From: JBBEAM01 sp040882845
Lineage (GTDB): Bacteria > Pseudomonadota > Alphaproteobacteria > Kiloniellales > DSM-21159
Direction of reading: 5' to 3'
DNA: 64,000 nucleotides
Assembly (NCBI GenBank): GCA_040882845.1
Contig: JBBEAM010000001.1
Coordinates: forward strand, 1 to 64,000
Of this stretch, positions 32,866-40,449 are shown in pieces. The notes under the pieces were generated by a model that ran no database searches, was not told where the DNA came from, and saw only the letters and a program-made list of their open reading frames with translations. The position numbers and the translations under genes are program-made. Every line of letters starts with the position of its first letter. The first letter of the stretch is position 1.

Positions 32866-33264
32866 TTAGGGATCGCGGCGGAGGCCCTTGGCGGCGAGGT
32901 TGTCGAGGTAGGTGCTCCACAGCACCTCCTGCTGCTCGCCGAGACGGTAGAGGTAGTCCCAGGAGAAGATGCCGGTGTCGTGCAGGTCGTCGAACTTGAT
33001 CCGCACCGCGTAGCTGCCGACCGGCTCGATCCCCATGATGCCGACATGGCGGCGGCCGGGGACGGTCTTCTTCTGGTTGGGGCCGTGCCCCTGCACCTCG
33101 GCGGAGGGGCTCTCGACCCGCAGCAGCTCGGCGGGCAGGGAGAAGGTGACGCCGTCCTCGAAGTCGATCTCCAGGCGCTTTTCGGCGGAGATGTAGCGCA
33201 TCTCCTGCGCGTGGTGCTTCAGGTCGTGGGCCGACTTGGCCTCTTCGCGGATTTCCCTGGCCAT
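32866..33264 (-). CDS. DUF971 (gamma-butyrobetaine-hydroxylase-like N-terminal) protein
   Basis: 132 residues. The core EIDFEDGVTFSLPAELLRVESPSAEVQGHG and VRIKFDDLHDTGIFSWDYLYRLGEQ is the DUF971 signature. The fold equals the N-terminal domain of gamma-butyrobetaine hydroxylase, and similar domains occur in Fe-S-related proteins. Function as a free-standing protein is unknown. It follows the Trm112 gene by 3 bp in the same operon. Confidence 0.88.
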   Translation of the reverse strand: MAREIREEAKSAHDLKHHAQEMRYISAEKRLEIDFEDGVTFSLPAELLRVESPSAEVQGHGPNQKKTVPGRRHVGIMGIEPVGSYAVRIKFDDLHDTGIFSWDYLYRLGEQQEVLWSTYLDNLAAKGLRRDP

Positions 33265-33267
33265 GGC

Positions 33268-33444
33268 CTAGTCGTCCAGCCGCCGGGCTTCCTCGGGCAG
33301 CATGATCGGAATGCCGTCGCGGATCGGGTAGGCGAGGCGGGCCTGGCGGCTGATCAGCTCCTGGCGCTCGGCGTCGTAGTCGAGCGTCGACTTGGTCAGC
33401 GGGCAGACCAGCAGTTCGAGCAGCTTGGGATCGACCTTGTGCAT
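33268..33444 (-). CDS. Trm112 family protein
   Basis: 58-residue small protein found by reading the minus strand. It begins MHKVDPKLLELLVCPLTK and ends YPIRDGIPIMLPEEARRL, the typical YcaR/Trm112 pattern. Only the first Cys (C14) of the zinc-ribbon remains, as in many bacterial members. In eukaryotes and archaea Trm112 stabilises methyltransferases; in bacteria the role is unsettled. It lies between the LON-domain gene and DUF971, an arrangement I recall as common in alphaproteobacteria. Confidence 0.9.
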   Translation of the reverse strand: MHKVDPKLLELLVCPLTKSTLDYDAERQELISRQARLAYPIRDGIPIMLPEEARRLDD

Positions 33445-33477
33445 GGCGCTTACTCTATACCCCTGGCGGCGGCGCTG

Positions 33478-34158
33478 TCAGTGGCGCGATGTCTGTTCGG
33501 CGCCGGCGCCGCCGGAATTCAGCGCGGCCATCTCCATGATCGCCGAGATCGCCTCGGCCCGCGCCTTGAGGTTCGGCGCCTCGAGCAGCGCCTGCTTCTC
33601 GCGCGGCTCGAAGGGGCAGTGCATGGCGAGCAACGCGACCAGCTTCTCGTCGCTGTTGTCCTGCAGGCTCTCGAGGTCGCCGGACACGCCCTCGGCCTCG
33701 AAGTAGGCGCGCAGGGCGCCGATCAGCCGTCCCCGGTCGATCGTCTCGGCATCCTCCTCCAGGTCGCCGCGGTAGCGGCTCCAGTCCGGCACCACCCGGC
33801 GGTAGCCTTCCCGGTCGGGCAGCTCGGCCTGGATGTCGAAGCGGAGCAGGCCCGTCAGGGTGATCATGTAGCGCTGGTCCTGGGTTTCCTGGAAGGCGGC
33901 GATTCGCCCGGCGCAGCCGGTGCCGTAGATCTTCGGCGTGCCGGCCGGGCTTTCGACCTCGACCTCGAGGGAGGGCTGAACCATGCCGATCAGCCGGCTT
34001 GGGCTGGCCAGGGCGTCGCGGACCATCGCCAGGTAGCGCGTCTCGAAGATGTTGAGCGGCAGCCCCCCGCCGGGCAGCAGCAGCACTCCGGTCAGGGGAA
34101 AGATCGGAATCTCCCCGGGCAGGTCCTCGTAGCGCGGATCGAAGGGGCTGCGCGGCAT
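33478..34158 (-). CDS. LON peptidase substrate-binding-domain protein
   Basis: 226 residues equal to the N-terminal domain of Lon protease without ATPase or peptidase: IPIFPLTGVLLLPGGGLPLNIFETRYLAMV is the family signature, followed by a beta-rich core and C-terminal helices. The ATG is at 34158; the frame continues upstream over the cnoX gene in shadow composition. Such stand-alone LAN domains may act as adaptors or chaperones. The gene sits 11 bp after the thioredoxin-TPR gene and is probably cotranscribed with it. Confidence 0.9.
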   Translation of the reverse strand: MPRSPFDPRYEDLPGEIPIFPLTGVLLLPGGGLPLNIFETRYLAMVRDALASPSRLIGMVQPSLEVEVESPAGTPKIYGTGCAGRIAAFQETQDQRYMITLTGLLRFDIQAELPDREGYRRVVPDWSRYRGDLEEDAETIDRGRLIGALRAYFEAEGVSGDLESLQDNSDEKLVALLAMHCPFEPREKQALLEAPNLKARAEAISAIMEMAALNSGGAGAEQTSRH

Positions 34159-34169
34159 CGCGTCTCGGT

Positions 34170-35144
34170 TCAGGAAAACAGCAGGGAGGAAAGCCGCCGC
34201 CGCGTTTCCACGGTCAGCGGATCGGTCGGTCCCCAGGCCTCGAAGAACTTGACCAGCTGCTTGCGCGCCGCTTCCTCGTTCCAGTCGCGCTTGCGGGAGA
34301 CGATCTCGAGCAGCGCCTCGGCGGCGGCCTCGCGTTCGCCGGCGGCGTTGAGGGCGTTGGCCAGGGCAAAACGGGACTCGTGGTCGTTCGGGTTCTGCTC
34401 CACCTTCTCGCGCAGCTCGGGCAGCCTGCCGGCGGCCTCGGCGGACTCCGCGGCGAGCTCGATCGCCGTGCCGGCCGCCTGCACCTCGGGCTTCTGCTTG
34501 GTCTCGTCGTCGAGGGCGTCGAAAACCTCCTGCGCGCCCTTGGCGTCGTCGGCGGCGAGGTGGCAGCGGATCAGGCCGGCCAGCGCCGCCGGGTTCTCCG
34601 GCTGGACCTGCAGGATCTGGCCGTAGATCGACTGGGCGTCGGCATGCTTGCCGGAATCGAGCGCGGTCTTGGCCTCCTCCAGCGCCTTGTCGATGGCCTC
34701 CTGCGGCACGCCCTGCTCGCCGTCCTGGCCGGGCGCCGCGCCGGTCTGCTGGATCAGGCCGTCGACGAACTCCTGCAGCTGGCTTTCCGGCAGCGCGCCC
34801 TGGAAGCCGTCCAGCGGCTGGCCCTGGTAGAAGGCGTAGACCATGGGGATCGACTGGATGCGCAGCTGCTGGGCGAGCTGCTGGTTCTCGTCGATGTTGA
34901 CCTTGACCAGCTTGACCGCGCCGCCGGCCTTGGCGACGACCTTCTCCAGTACCGGGCCGAGCTGCTTGCAGGGCCCGCACCAGGGGGCCCAGAAGTCGAC
35001 CAGTACCGGAACCTGCATCGAGGCTTCGATGACGTCGCGGCCGAAGTTGGCCATATCGCTGTCTTTGATCGCGCCGGCCGCGGCGGGGCTTGCCCCGCCA
35101 GGGGCGTTACCGCCGCCGCCGTTCGATCCGATGATCGGGTCCAT
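34170..35144 (-). CDS. cnoX: Thioredoxin-TPR co-chaperone (CnoX/YbbN family)
   Basis: 324 residues. The thioredoxin domain (about 25-135) has an active WCGPC (C56, C59) and the cis-Pro in IQSIPMVYAFYQG. From about 148 onward it has helical TPR-like repeats (EAKTALDSGKHADAQSIYGQILQVQPENPAAL and following). This architecture is CnoX, a chaperedoxin that protects proteins from oxidative damage and hands them to GroEL/DnaK. The E. coli protein lacks the CxxC pair; keeping WCGPC, as here, suggests redox activity. Glycine/alanine-rich N-terminal tail. Confidence 0.9.
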   Translation of the reverse strand: MDPIIGSNGGGGNAPGGASPAAAGAIKDSDMANFGRDVIEASMQVPVLVDFWAPWCGPCKQLGPVLEKVVAKAGGAVKLVKVNIDENQQLAQQLRIQSIPMVYAFYQGQPLDGFQGALPESQLQEFVDGLIQQTGAAPGQDGEQGVPQEAIDKALEEAKTALDSGKHADAQSIYGQILQVQPENPAALAGLIRCHLAADDAKGAQEVFDALDDETKQKPEVQAAGTAIELAAESAEAAGRLPELREKVEQNPNDHESRFALANALNAAGEREAAAEALLEIVSRKRDWNEEAARKQLVKFFEAWGPTDPLTVETRRRLSSLLFS

Positions 35145-35226
35145 GGCTGAAATCCCTTATCCTCAAGAATGAAACACTATGTGGCGGTTGCCCCAAGGCA
35201 AGACAACCACCGCGGCGCGCCGGAAA

Positions 35227-35763
35227 TCAATCCATCTCCAGCAGCTGCGGCGGATGCCCCACGTCCTCCAGGAAGCGCAGCAGGCCCTGGGGGCCGATCG
35301 CCGTGGTCCGGGTGTTGTCCAGGGGGTGGAAGTTGAGCGGGTCGTGCGCGAGCAGCGCCTTGTCGAGCACCATGCGCACCGCCCCGCCGGTATCGTTGAC
35401 GATGGCGAAGGGGGTCACTGCCCCGGGGGTGACGCCGAGGTACTTCATCAGCCGCTCGGCGCTGCCGAAGGAGAAGCGCCCGGCCGACAGCCGGTCGCCC
35501 AGGGTCTTGAGATCGACCGCGCGGTCCTCCAGGCAGGTGACCAGCCACATCGCCCCCTTCTTGTTGCGCAGGAAGAGGTTCTTGGTGTGGCCCCCGGGCA
35601 GCGCGCCGCGCAGCGCCTTGGAATCCTCGACGGTGAACAGCGGCGGATGGCCGACGGTGCGGCTTTCGATGCCCAGCGCTTCGAGCCGCTCCAGCAGCGC
35701 TTCCGGGGTCGCCGGGGCGCTGCCGTCGGCCAGCAGGGCGGGGGTCGCTTGCGCTTCGCTCAT
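35227..35763 (-). CDS. ProX/YbaK-type aminoacyl-tRNA deacylase (prolyl-tRNA synthetase-associated domain)
   Basis: 178 residues of the INS/YbaK fold: HPPLFTVEDSKALRGALPGGHTKNLFLRNKKGAMWLV contains the family's conserved GxHTKNLFL motif with the catalytic-site Lys. SAERLMKYLGVTPGAVTPFAIVND supplies the GxxPG-like loop. Free-standing ProXp-ala-type proteins hydrolyse Ala mischarged on tRNA-Pro. The ALGVE start of classical INS domains is present as LEALGIESRTV. Confidence 0.92.
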   Translation of the reverse strand: MSEAQATPALLADGSAPATPEALLERLEALGIESRTVGHPPLFTVEDSKALRGALPGGHTKNLFLRNKKGAMWLVTCLEDRAVDLKTLGDRLSAGRFSFGSAERLMKYLGVTPGAVTPFAIVNDTGGAVRMVLDKALLAHDPLNFHPLDNTRTTAIGPQGLLRFLEDVGHPPQLLEMD

Positions 35764-35892
35764 CGTGCTCGGTCCCAGGCTGTGCTTACCTAAAGCGCGC
35801 GGACCATACCCCCGGGCGGCGGCGGAATAAAGCCTTCAGGGCGGGCGCCGGAAGCGCGCCGGCCCCGCCCCGGCCCCGGCCCCGCAAGGGGC

Positions 35893-35921
35893 TTGCAAAG
35901 CAGCCCGGAAAACGTTATTTC
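35893..35921 (+). promoter_or_regulatory. Candidate promoter of tRNA-Gly
   Basis: TTGCAA (35893-35898) and TATTTC (35916-35921) are separated by 17 bp. This would place the transcription start about 7 nt before the tRNA. Match is moderate; the spacing is ideal. Confidence 0.45.
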
Positions 35922-35934
35922 CCAGCCTCGCGAC

Positions 35935-36009
35935 GCGGGCGTAGCTCAGGGGTAGAGCACAACCTTGCCAAGGTTGGGGTCGTGAGTTCGAATCTCATCG
36001 CCCGCTCCA
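35935..36009 (+). tRNA. tRNA-Gly (anticodon GCC)
   Basis: A complete cloverleaf is visible. The acceptor stem GCGGGCG (35935-35941) pairs with CGCCCGC (35999-36005), followed by discriminator T and an encoded CCA (36007-36009). The anticodon stem CAACC/GGTTG holds the loop TTGCCAA with GCC at 35967-35969. The T-arm is GTGAG-TTCGAAT-CTCAT. Confidence 0.98.
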
Positions 36010-36021
36010 ATTCGCCCGGTC

Positions 36022-36048
36022 GGGGCCGCAGCCACCAGGCGCGGCCCC
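36022..36048 (+). terminator. Candidate terminator of tRNA-Gly
   Basis: An 8-bp GC stem (36022-36029 with 36041-36048) starts 12 bp after the tRNA. The T-run is weak (TTCGGCGTTT), so the intrinsic terminator call is tentative. Confidence 0.4.
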
Positions 36049-36150
36049 TTCGGCGTTTGGGGAGGCTCATTCGCTCGCCCTTGGCAAGCCCGGCCGCCGG
36101 GTGCAGACTTGGCGCTCTGCCCGAGGAGTCCGGGCGAGCGCGGGAGAGTC

Positions 36151-37317
36151 ATGGCTGAAAGCGCTTCCAGCACGAAGACCGGCGCGCGCCTTGCGGGCGA
36201 GGTTTCCGGGGCCTTCGCCGATCTCGGCACCTTCCTGCCGCTGGCGCTTGGCGTGCTGGCGGTGGGCAGCGGCACGCCGGGCGGGGTGCTGACCGGTTTC
36301 GGGCTGTTCGCGCTGGCCGTCGCCCTGATCTACCGCCGCCCGCTGCCGGTGCAGCCGATGAAGGCGGTGGCGGCGCTGGCCATCGTCGGCGGCCTGACCG
36401 CGGCGCAGATGGCGGCGAGCGGCCTGCTGATCGGCCTGGCGCTGGTCGCGCTGGCCGCCTTCGGCCTGATCGAGAAGCTTGCGCGTTTCCTGCCGCAGTC
36501 GGTGCTGGCCGGGATCCAGCTCGGCCTGGGCGGCATTCTGGTGCTGCTCGGCCTCGATCTGGCGCTGCAGGAGCCCTGGGTCGGCGGGCTCGCCCTGGCC
36601 GCCCTGCTCCTGCTGCAGCTCACGCCGCTGCGCGGCTTCTCCTGCCTGCTGGTGCTCGGGGGCGCCCTGGCCTGGTCGCTGCTCGGCGCCGGGAGGACGC
36701 TGCCGGAGCTGACCCCGAGTCTCACCCTGCCGGCCCTGGCGCTGCCGGCCATCGCGGATTTTCGCGCCGCCGCCGAGGGCGTCTTCCTGCCGCAGCTGGC
36801 GCTGACCCTGACCAATGCCGTGCTGCTCACCGCGGTGGTCGCCGGCGAGCTTTTCCCCCAGGACCGGGCGCGCATCGCGTCGCGCCGCCTGGCCTTCAGC
36901 TCCGGCGCGCTCAACCTGCTGCTCGCGCCCTTCGGCGCGCTGCCGATGTGTCACGGCGCCGGCGGGCTGGTGGCGCAGCACCGCTTCGGCGCGCGCAGCG
37001 GCCTCGCCCCGGCGATCTTCGGCACGCTCTGTCTGATCCTGGGATTGTTCTACGCCGCCGACGCCCTGGCGCTGCTCGGCCTGCTGCCGCTGGCCGCGGT
37101 CGGCGCGCTGCTGGCCTACGCCGGCGCCGAGTTCGCGCTGAGCAAGCGGCTGTTCGACGGCCGTCCGAGCTGTCTTGTCGTGATCCTGCTGACCGCCGCG
37201 GTCTGCATCGCCGTCAACGTCGCCGTGGGGCTGATCGTCGGCCTGATCGCCGAGTGGCTACGCGGCTGGCTGCTCCGCCGCTGGTTCGCACGCAAGGAAA
37301 GCCGGTCGGAAACCTAG
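36151..37317 (+). CDS. MOT1-family molybdate/sulfate transporter
   Basis: 388-residue membrane protein with about 10-12 helices. The MOT1 hallmark PMCHGAGGLVAQHRFGARSG is present, as is the N-terminal motif GAFADLGTFLPLALGV and the QPMKAVAALAI segment. These belong to the SulP-related MOT1 group that takes up molybdate at low concentration; sulfate is the alternative substrate. ATG 36151 has GGGAGAG just upstream and fits the family start. No molybdenum-cofactor gene is nearby. It overlaps the convergent hydroxylase gene by 4 bp. Confidence 0.9.
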   Translation: MAESASSTKTGARLAGEVSGAFADLGTFLPLALGVLAVGSGTPGGVLTGFGLFALAVALIYRRPLPVQPMKAVAALAIVGGLTAAQMAASGLLIGLALVALAAFGLIEKLARFLPQSVLAGIQLGLGGILVLLGLDLALQEPWVGGLALAALLLLQLTPLRGFSCLLVLGGALAWSLLGAGRTLPELTPSLTLPALALPAIADFRAAAEGVFLPQLALTLTNAVLLTAVVAGELFPQDRARIASRRLAFSSGALNLLLAPFGALPMCHGAGGLVAQHRFGARSGLAPAIFGTLCLILGLFYAADALALLGLLPLAAVGALLAYAGAEFALSKRLFDGRPSCLVVILLTAAVCIAVNVAVGLIVGLIAEWLRGWLLRRWFARKESRSET

Positions 37318-38063
37318 GCCTTCTTGCCGCCTTCCATGTCCTTGAAGCGCTTTTCCCAGCCGCCCATGTTGCGGCGGGCGTCCTGGACGAAGGGGCTCCA
37401 GCGGATCGCGGTGAGGAAGAGGTTGCTGAGGATCCGCCCAGGCAGCAGCAGCGGCCGGGCGAACTGGATCAGCAGGATCACCCGGTCTTCCTCGGTCTCG
37501 TTCCAGACCTCGTGGTGATAGGTGTCGTCGAATACCAGGGTCTTGCCCTCGTGCCAGTGGCAGATCTGCTGATCGACCTGCATGCGGCACTTCTCGCCCT
37601 CCCTGGGCACGATCAGCGCCAGGTGGCAGGTGATCATGCCCTTGGTGGCGCCCTTGTGGCGCGGGATGTGCACGCCGGGGGCGTGGATCGAGAACATCGC
37701 CGTCTTGAGCCCAGGAATCGCCTCGACGATCTTCGCGGTTTCCGGGCAGCGGGCGCAGTTGTCGGGCATGCGGAAGCCGTAGCCCCACATGAAGTAGGAC
37801 TTCCACTTGTCGTCGGCGGCCAGGCGCTTGTGGTCCGGCGAGATCTCGCCGAGCGGCGGCACGGCGTCGCGGAAGGCGAGGATCTTCTCGGCCTCGCTGC
37901 GGATCGTCCCCCAGTTGCGTTCCAGCTGCGCCGTCCAGTCGAAGTCGCGCGGATCGAACACCGGCCTGTCGTCGACCGCCGACCAGCGGACGATGGCGCG
38001 GTTCATCGCCCTGCGCAGGCGCTTGCCGGACTTGACGATAAAACTCTGATTCTCGATGGCCAT
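37314..38063 (-). CDS. Aspartyl/asparaginyl beta-hydroxylase-domain protein (LpxO-like)
   Basis: 249-residue Fe(II)/2-oxoglutarate oxygenase of the Asp_Arg_Hydrox fold. Visible features are FSIHAPGVHIPRHKGATKGMITCHLALIVP (first ligand His region), VFDDTYHHEVWNETEEDRVILLIQF (distal His and Arg) and a hydrophobic C-terminal stretch RPLLLPGRILSNLFLTAIRW. LpxO-type members hydroxylate lipid A acyl chains at the inner membrane and carry such membrane segments; protein Asp/Asn hydroxylation is the other option. ATG 38063 is preferred. Confidence 0.86.
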   Translation of the reverse strand: MAIENQSFIVKSGKRLRRAMNRAIVRWSAVDDRPVFDPRDFDWTAQLERNWGTIRSEAEKILAFRDAVPPLGEISPDHKRLAADDKWKSYFMWGYGFRMPDNCARCPETAKIVEAIPGLKTAMFSIHAPGVHIPRHKGATKGMITCHLALIVPREGEKCRMQVDQQICHWHEGKTLVFDDTYHHEVWNETEEDRVILLIQFARPLLLPGRILSNLFLTAIRWSPFVQDARRNMGGWEKRFKDMEGGKKA

Positions 38064-38187
38064 CTTTCCACTGCCGTCTGCGGCTGGGGATGAATTTCCA
38101 CCCGGCATTCTAACCGAAGCGGCGCCGGGAAGCAGGTTTCCTTGCGTCCCCGAACTACGCTTTTAGCCGAGTGTTGCATTGCTGCAA

Positions 38188-38201
38188 ATGACCTGGATCA
38201 A
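38188..38201 (+). promoter_or_regulatory. Candidate FNR/ANR-type box
   Basis: ATGACCTGGATCAA matches the FNR-family consensus TTGAC-N4-ATCAA at all but the first base. A -10-like TACACT lies at 38224-38229, placing the box centre close to -41.5, as in class II activation. The transcript would lead into the small lipoprotein gene at 38299. Confidence 0.6.
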
Positions 38202-38298
38202 GCGGCTCGGCCGATCGCCCGCTTACACTTGCTCTCTCGTACAGCGCCGCGCAAGGGAGTAGGATGTGACAATCGCTTAACGGAGGCGGAGGTTCTCC

Positions 38299-38412
38299 AT
38301 GCGGTACCTGCTCATTGCACTGCTCGGCGCGATCCTGATGACTGGGATCCCAGGCTGCGCAACTCAAAACACAGACTACGACTACGACGACTATCGCGGC
38401 GGCGGCCGCTAG
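38299..38412 (+). CDS. Tiny predicted lipoprotein (37 residues)
   Basis: Encodes MRYLLIALLGAILMTGIPGC as a lipoprotein signal peptide; the Cys at residue 20 follows Gly, giving a lipobox-like IPGC. The mature part is only 18 residues and Tyr/Asp/Gly-rich (DYDYDDYRGGGR). GGAGGCGGAGG at 38282-38292 is a strong ribosome-binding site. No homologue is recalled with confidence. It is probably anchored in a membrane; the upstream FNR-like box suggests oxygen-responsive expression. Confidence 0.7.
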   Translation: MRYLLIALLGAILMTGIPGCATQNTDYDYDDYRGGGR

Positions 38413-38480
38413 GCACCCGGCTCAAATAGCCTGGCTGGCGCTCGACCGTCGCCTCGGCTAGCTTGCGCGGCGGAGGGGCC

Positions 38481-39119
38481 ATGCTGTTCGACACCGCGCT
38501 GATCGCCTTCACCACCTTCTTCGCGACGATCTCGCCGATCGACGTGGCGGCGCTGTTTTCGGCACTGACCACGGACGCGACGGCGGCGGAGCGGCGCGCC
38601 ATGGCGCTCAAGGGCTGCCTGATCGCCGCCGGGATCCTGCTGGTCTTCGCGCTGTTCGGGGACTTCCTGCTGGGACGCCTCGGCATCTCCCTGCCGGCGC
38701 TGAGGACCGCCGGCGGCATCCTGCTGTTGCTGATCGCCATCGACATGGTCTTCGCCCGCCACTCCGGCGGCAGCTCGACCACCGACGAGGAGGAGAGCGA
38801 GGCGAGCGCCAAGAAGGACATCTCGGTGTTTCCCCTGGCGACGCCGCTGATCGCCGGGCCCGGCGCGATGGGCGCGGCGATCCTGCTGGTCGCCAACACC
38901 GAGGGCGATCTTCTGGCGGAAGGCGTCGTCATCGCGGTGATGCTGGGGGTCGTCCTGCTGACCTTCCTGTCGCTGCTGATGGCCAGCCAGATCCAGAAGC
39001 TGCTCGGCGTCACCGGCCTCAACGTCATCGCCCGGGTGGTCGGGGTGCTGCTGGCCGCCCTGGCGGTGCAGTTCATCTTCGACGGCATCGGCAATAGCGG
39101 CCTGATTCCGGGGGCCTGA
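38481..39119 (+). CDS. MarC family integral membrane protein
   Basis: 212 residues with six predicted helices and the MarC signatures FFATISPIDVAALFSALT, RTAGGILLLLIAIDMV and SVFPLATPLIAGPGAMGAAILL. ATG 38481 follows GGAGGGG. The family was once linked to multiple antibiotic resistance, but that role is not supported; function is unknown. A charged loop (TTDEEESEASAKKD) lies between helices 3 and 4. Confidence 0.92.
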   Translation: MLFDTALIAFTTFFATISPIDVAALFSALTTDATAAERRAMALKGCLIAAGILLVFALFGDFLLGRLGISLPALRTAGGILLLLIAIDMVFARHSGGSSTTDEEESEASAKKDISVFPLATPLIAGPGAMGAAILLVANTEGDLLAEGVVIAVMLGVVLLTFLSLLMASQIQKLLGVTGLNVIARVVGVLLAALAVQFIFDGIGNSGLIPGA

Positions 39120-39133
39120 TTCCGGGGGCGTTG

Positions 39134-40276
39134 CTACTGCGCCGCCTGGGCTTCCTCCTGCTGCGGCAAGCCCAGCGGCAGGTCGAGGTAGGGGCCGTAG
39201 CCGTCGCTGCCGAGGGCGGCGCCGGGCAGAGCCTGCATCCGCTTGCCGCCGTAGAGCGCCGGCAGCAGCGCGTCGCGCTCGGCCCGGGTGGCGAAGCGCC
39301 CCCGGTAGCCGTTGGCGGCGTTGTCGCTGTGGATCGGATAGAGCCGCAGGCTGCCGACCTTCGGCCCGGCGACCAGGGTCAGCCGCGCGATCAGGCTGTA
39401 GGGCAGCGCGCCGAACTGGCGATAGCGCCCCTCGGTGAGGAAGACGAAGTTGCCGAGGCTGTAGACGATCCAGCGGCCGCGGTAGTACTCGACCTCCTGC
39501 AGCATGTGGCTGCCGTGGCCGATCACGATGTCCGCCCCGGCCTCGATGGCGGCGCGGGCGAGGCGGCGCTGCTCCGGCTCGACCGGGCGGTAGTTGCGCA
39601 GCCAGTGGGGATAGACCACCACCAGGGTCTCCGGCGCCAGGCGCCGGATCGCCGCGATCTGCCGCGCCAGGGCGGCGGGGAGGAAGGGCGCGACGCCGGG
39701 AATCCCAACTCCGGCGTAGGAACCGAGCGCCTTCTCGTAGCTCTCCAGGTGCTGGAAGACGCAGAAGATGGCGACCGGCCGCAGGCCCCCCTCGATGTAG
39801 GCCGGACGCGCCGCCGCGCCGTACTCCATGCCGCCGCCGCAGGTCTCGATCCCCAGGGCCTCAAGCGCAGCCATACTGTCCTCGAGGCCCGGCGTGCCGT
39901 AGTCGTAGGCATGGTTGTTGGCCAGGGAGACGATGTCGAGGCCCATGGCGGCGTAGGCCGGGCCGGCCCGCTCCGGATCGGAGTGATGGAGATAGGTTTT
40001 GCGGCCTTCGTAGGGACTCTCGCGCCGGGCGCTCAGCGTGGTCTCGAAGTTAGCGACGATATGGGCGTGACGCTCGAGGATCTTGCGGAAGTTGACCAGG
40101 GGGTGGTCATAGCCCTCGGTCTCGAGAAGGTTCTCGCCGCCCTCTGCGGCATAGCCCTCCTGGTAGTTCTCGCCGAAGGCGGTGTCGCCGAGGAACAGCA
40201 CGCGCAGCTCTTCCGCCCCCTGGGCCGGAGCGGCGAGGAGCAGCGTTACCCCTAGACTGGCGAGGACCGCGCGCAT
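39134..40276 (-). CDS. CapA family protein (poly-gamma-glutamate-type metallophosphoesterase fold)
   Basis: 380 residues with a signal peptide (MRAVLASLGVTLLLAAPAQGA). The core shows VLFLGDTAFGENY, IVANFETTLS, IVSLANNHAYDYGTPGL, and IVIGHGSHMLQEVEYYRGRWIVYSLGNFVF, the metal- and phosphate-binding motifs of CapA/PGA_cap. CapA takes part in poly-gamma-glutamate export in Bacillus; in proteobacteria the family is mostly uncharacterised. Periplasmic location is predicted. No capBC genes are nearby. Confidence 0.88.
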   Translation of the reverse strand: MRAVLASLGVTLLLAAPAQGAEELRVLFLGDTAFGENYQEGYAAEGGENLLETEGYDHPLVNFRKILERHAHIVANFETTLSARRESPYEGRKTYLHHSDPERAGPAYAAMGLDIVSLANNHAYDYGTPGLEDSMAALEALGIETCGGGMEYGAAARPAYIEGGLRPVAIFCVFQHLESYEKALGSYAGVGIPGVAPFLPAALARQIAAIRRLAPETLVVVYPHWLRNYRPVEPEQRRLARAAIEAGADIVIGHGSHMLQEVEYYRGRWIVYSLGNFVFLTEGRYRQFGALPYSLIARLTLVAGPKVGSLRLYPIHSDNAANGYRGRFATRAERDALLPALYGGKRMQALPGAALGSDGYGPYLDLPLGLPQQEEAQAAQ

Positions 40277-40314
40277 CGCCGAATGGTGCCGCGCGGCGGG
40301 AAGAGCGGCAAAGC

Positions 40315-40348
40315 AAAAAAGACGGCCCGCCGATGGGGATCGGCGGGC
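40315..40348 (-). terminator. Second of two tandem Rho-independent terminators
   Basis: On the minus strand a perfect 10-bp stem (40348-40339 with 40334-40325) around a CCCC loop is followed by CGTC and six T. Its stem-loop is identical to the copy at 40367-40390. Confidence 0.85.
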
Positions 40349-40359
40349 AAGCGGAACGC

Positions 40360-40390
40360 AAAAACGGCCCGCCGATGGGGATCGGCGGGC
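40360..40390 (-). terminator. First of two tandem Rho-independent terminators
   Basis: On the minus strand a perfect 10-bp stem (40390-40381 with 40376-40367), loop CCCC, is followed by CG and a T-run to 40360. It ends the aceA-small-gene unit about 60 bp after the 40450 stop. Confidence 0.9.
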
Positions 40391-40449
40391 CGGGGGAGGC
40401 GGCGGTTGGGGGCTGGCAGGGGCCCCGCCGCCGCAGTCGTGTATTCGAG

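Noticed and set aside
35860..35895. GC-rich GGCCCC repeats and a GCCCC-GCAA-GGGGC hairpin before the tRNA gene, considered as an RNA element.
   Set aside because: The hairpin is only 5 bp, the repeats fit the base composition, and no wider conserved structure is visible.
39134..40276. Assigning the CapA-family gene to capsule (poly-gamma-glutamate) synthesis.
   Set aside because: No capB, capC or ligase gene is present, and the family is broad.
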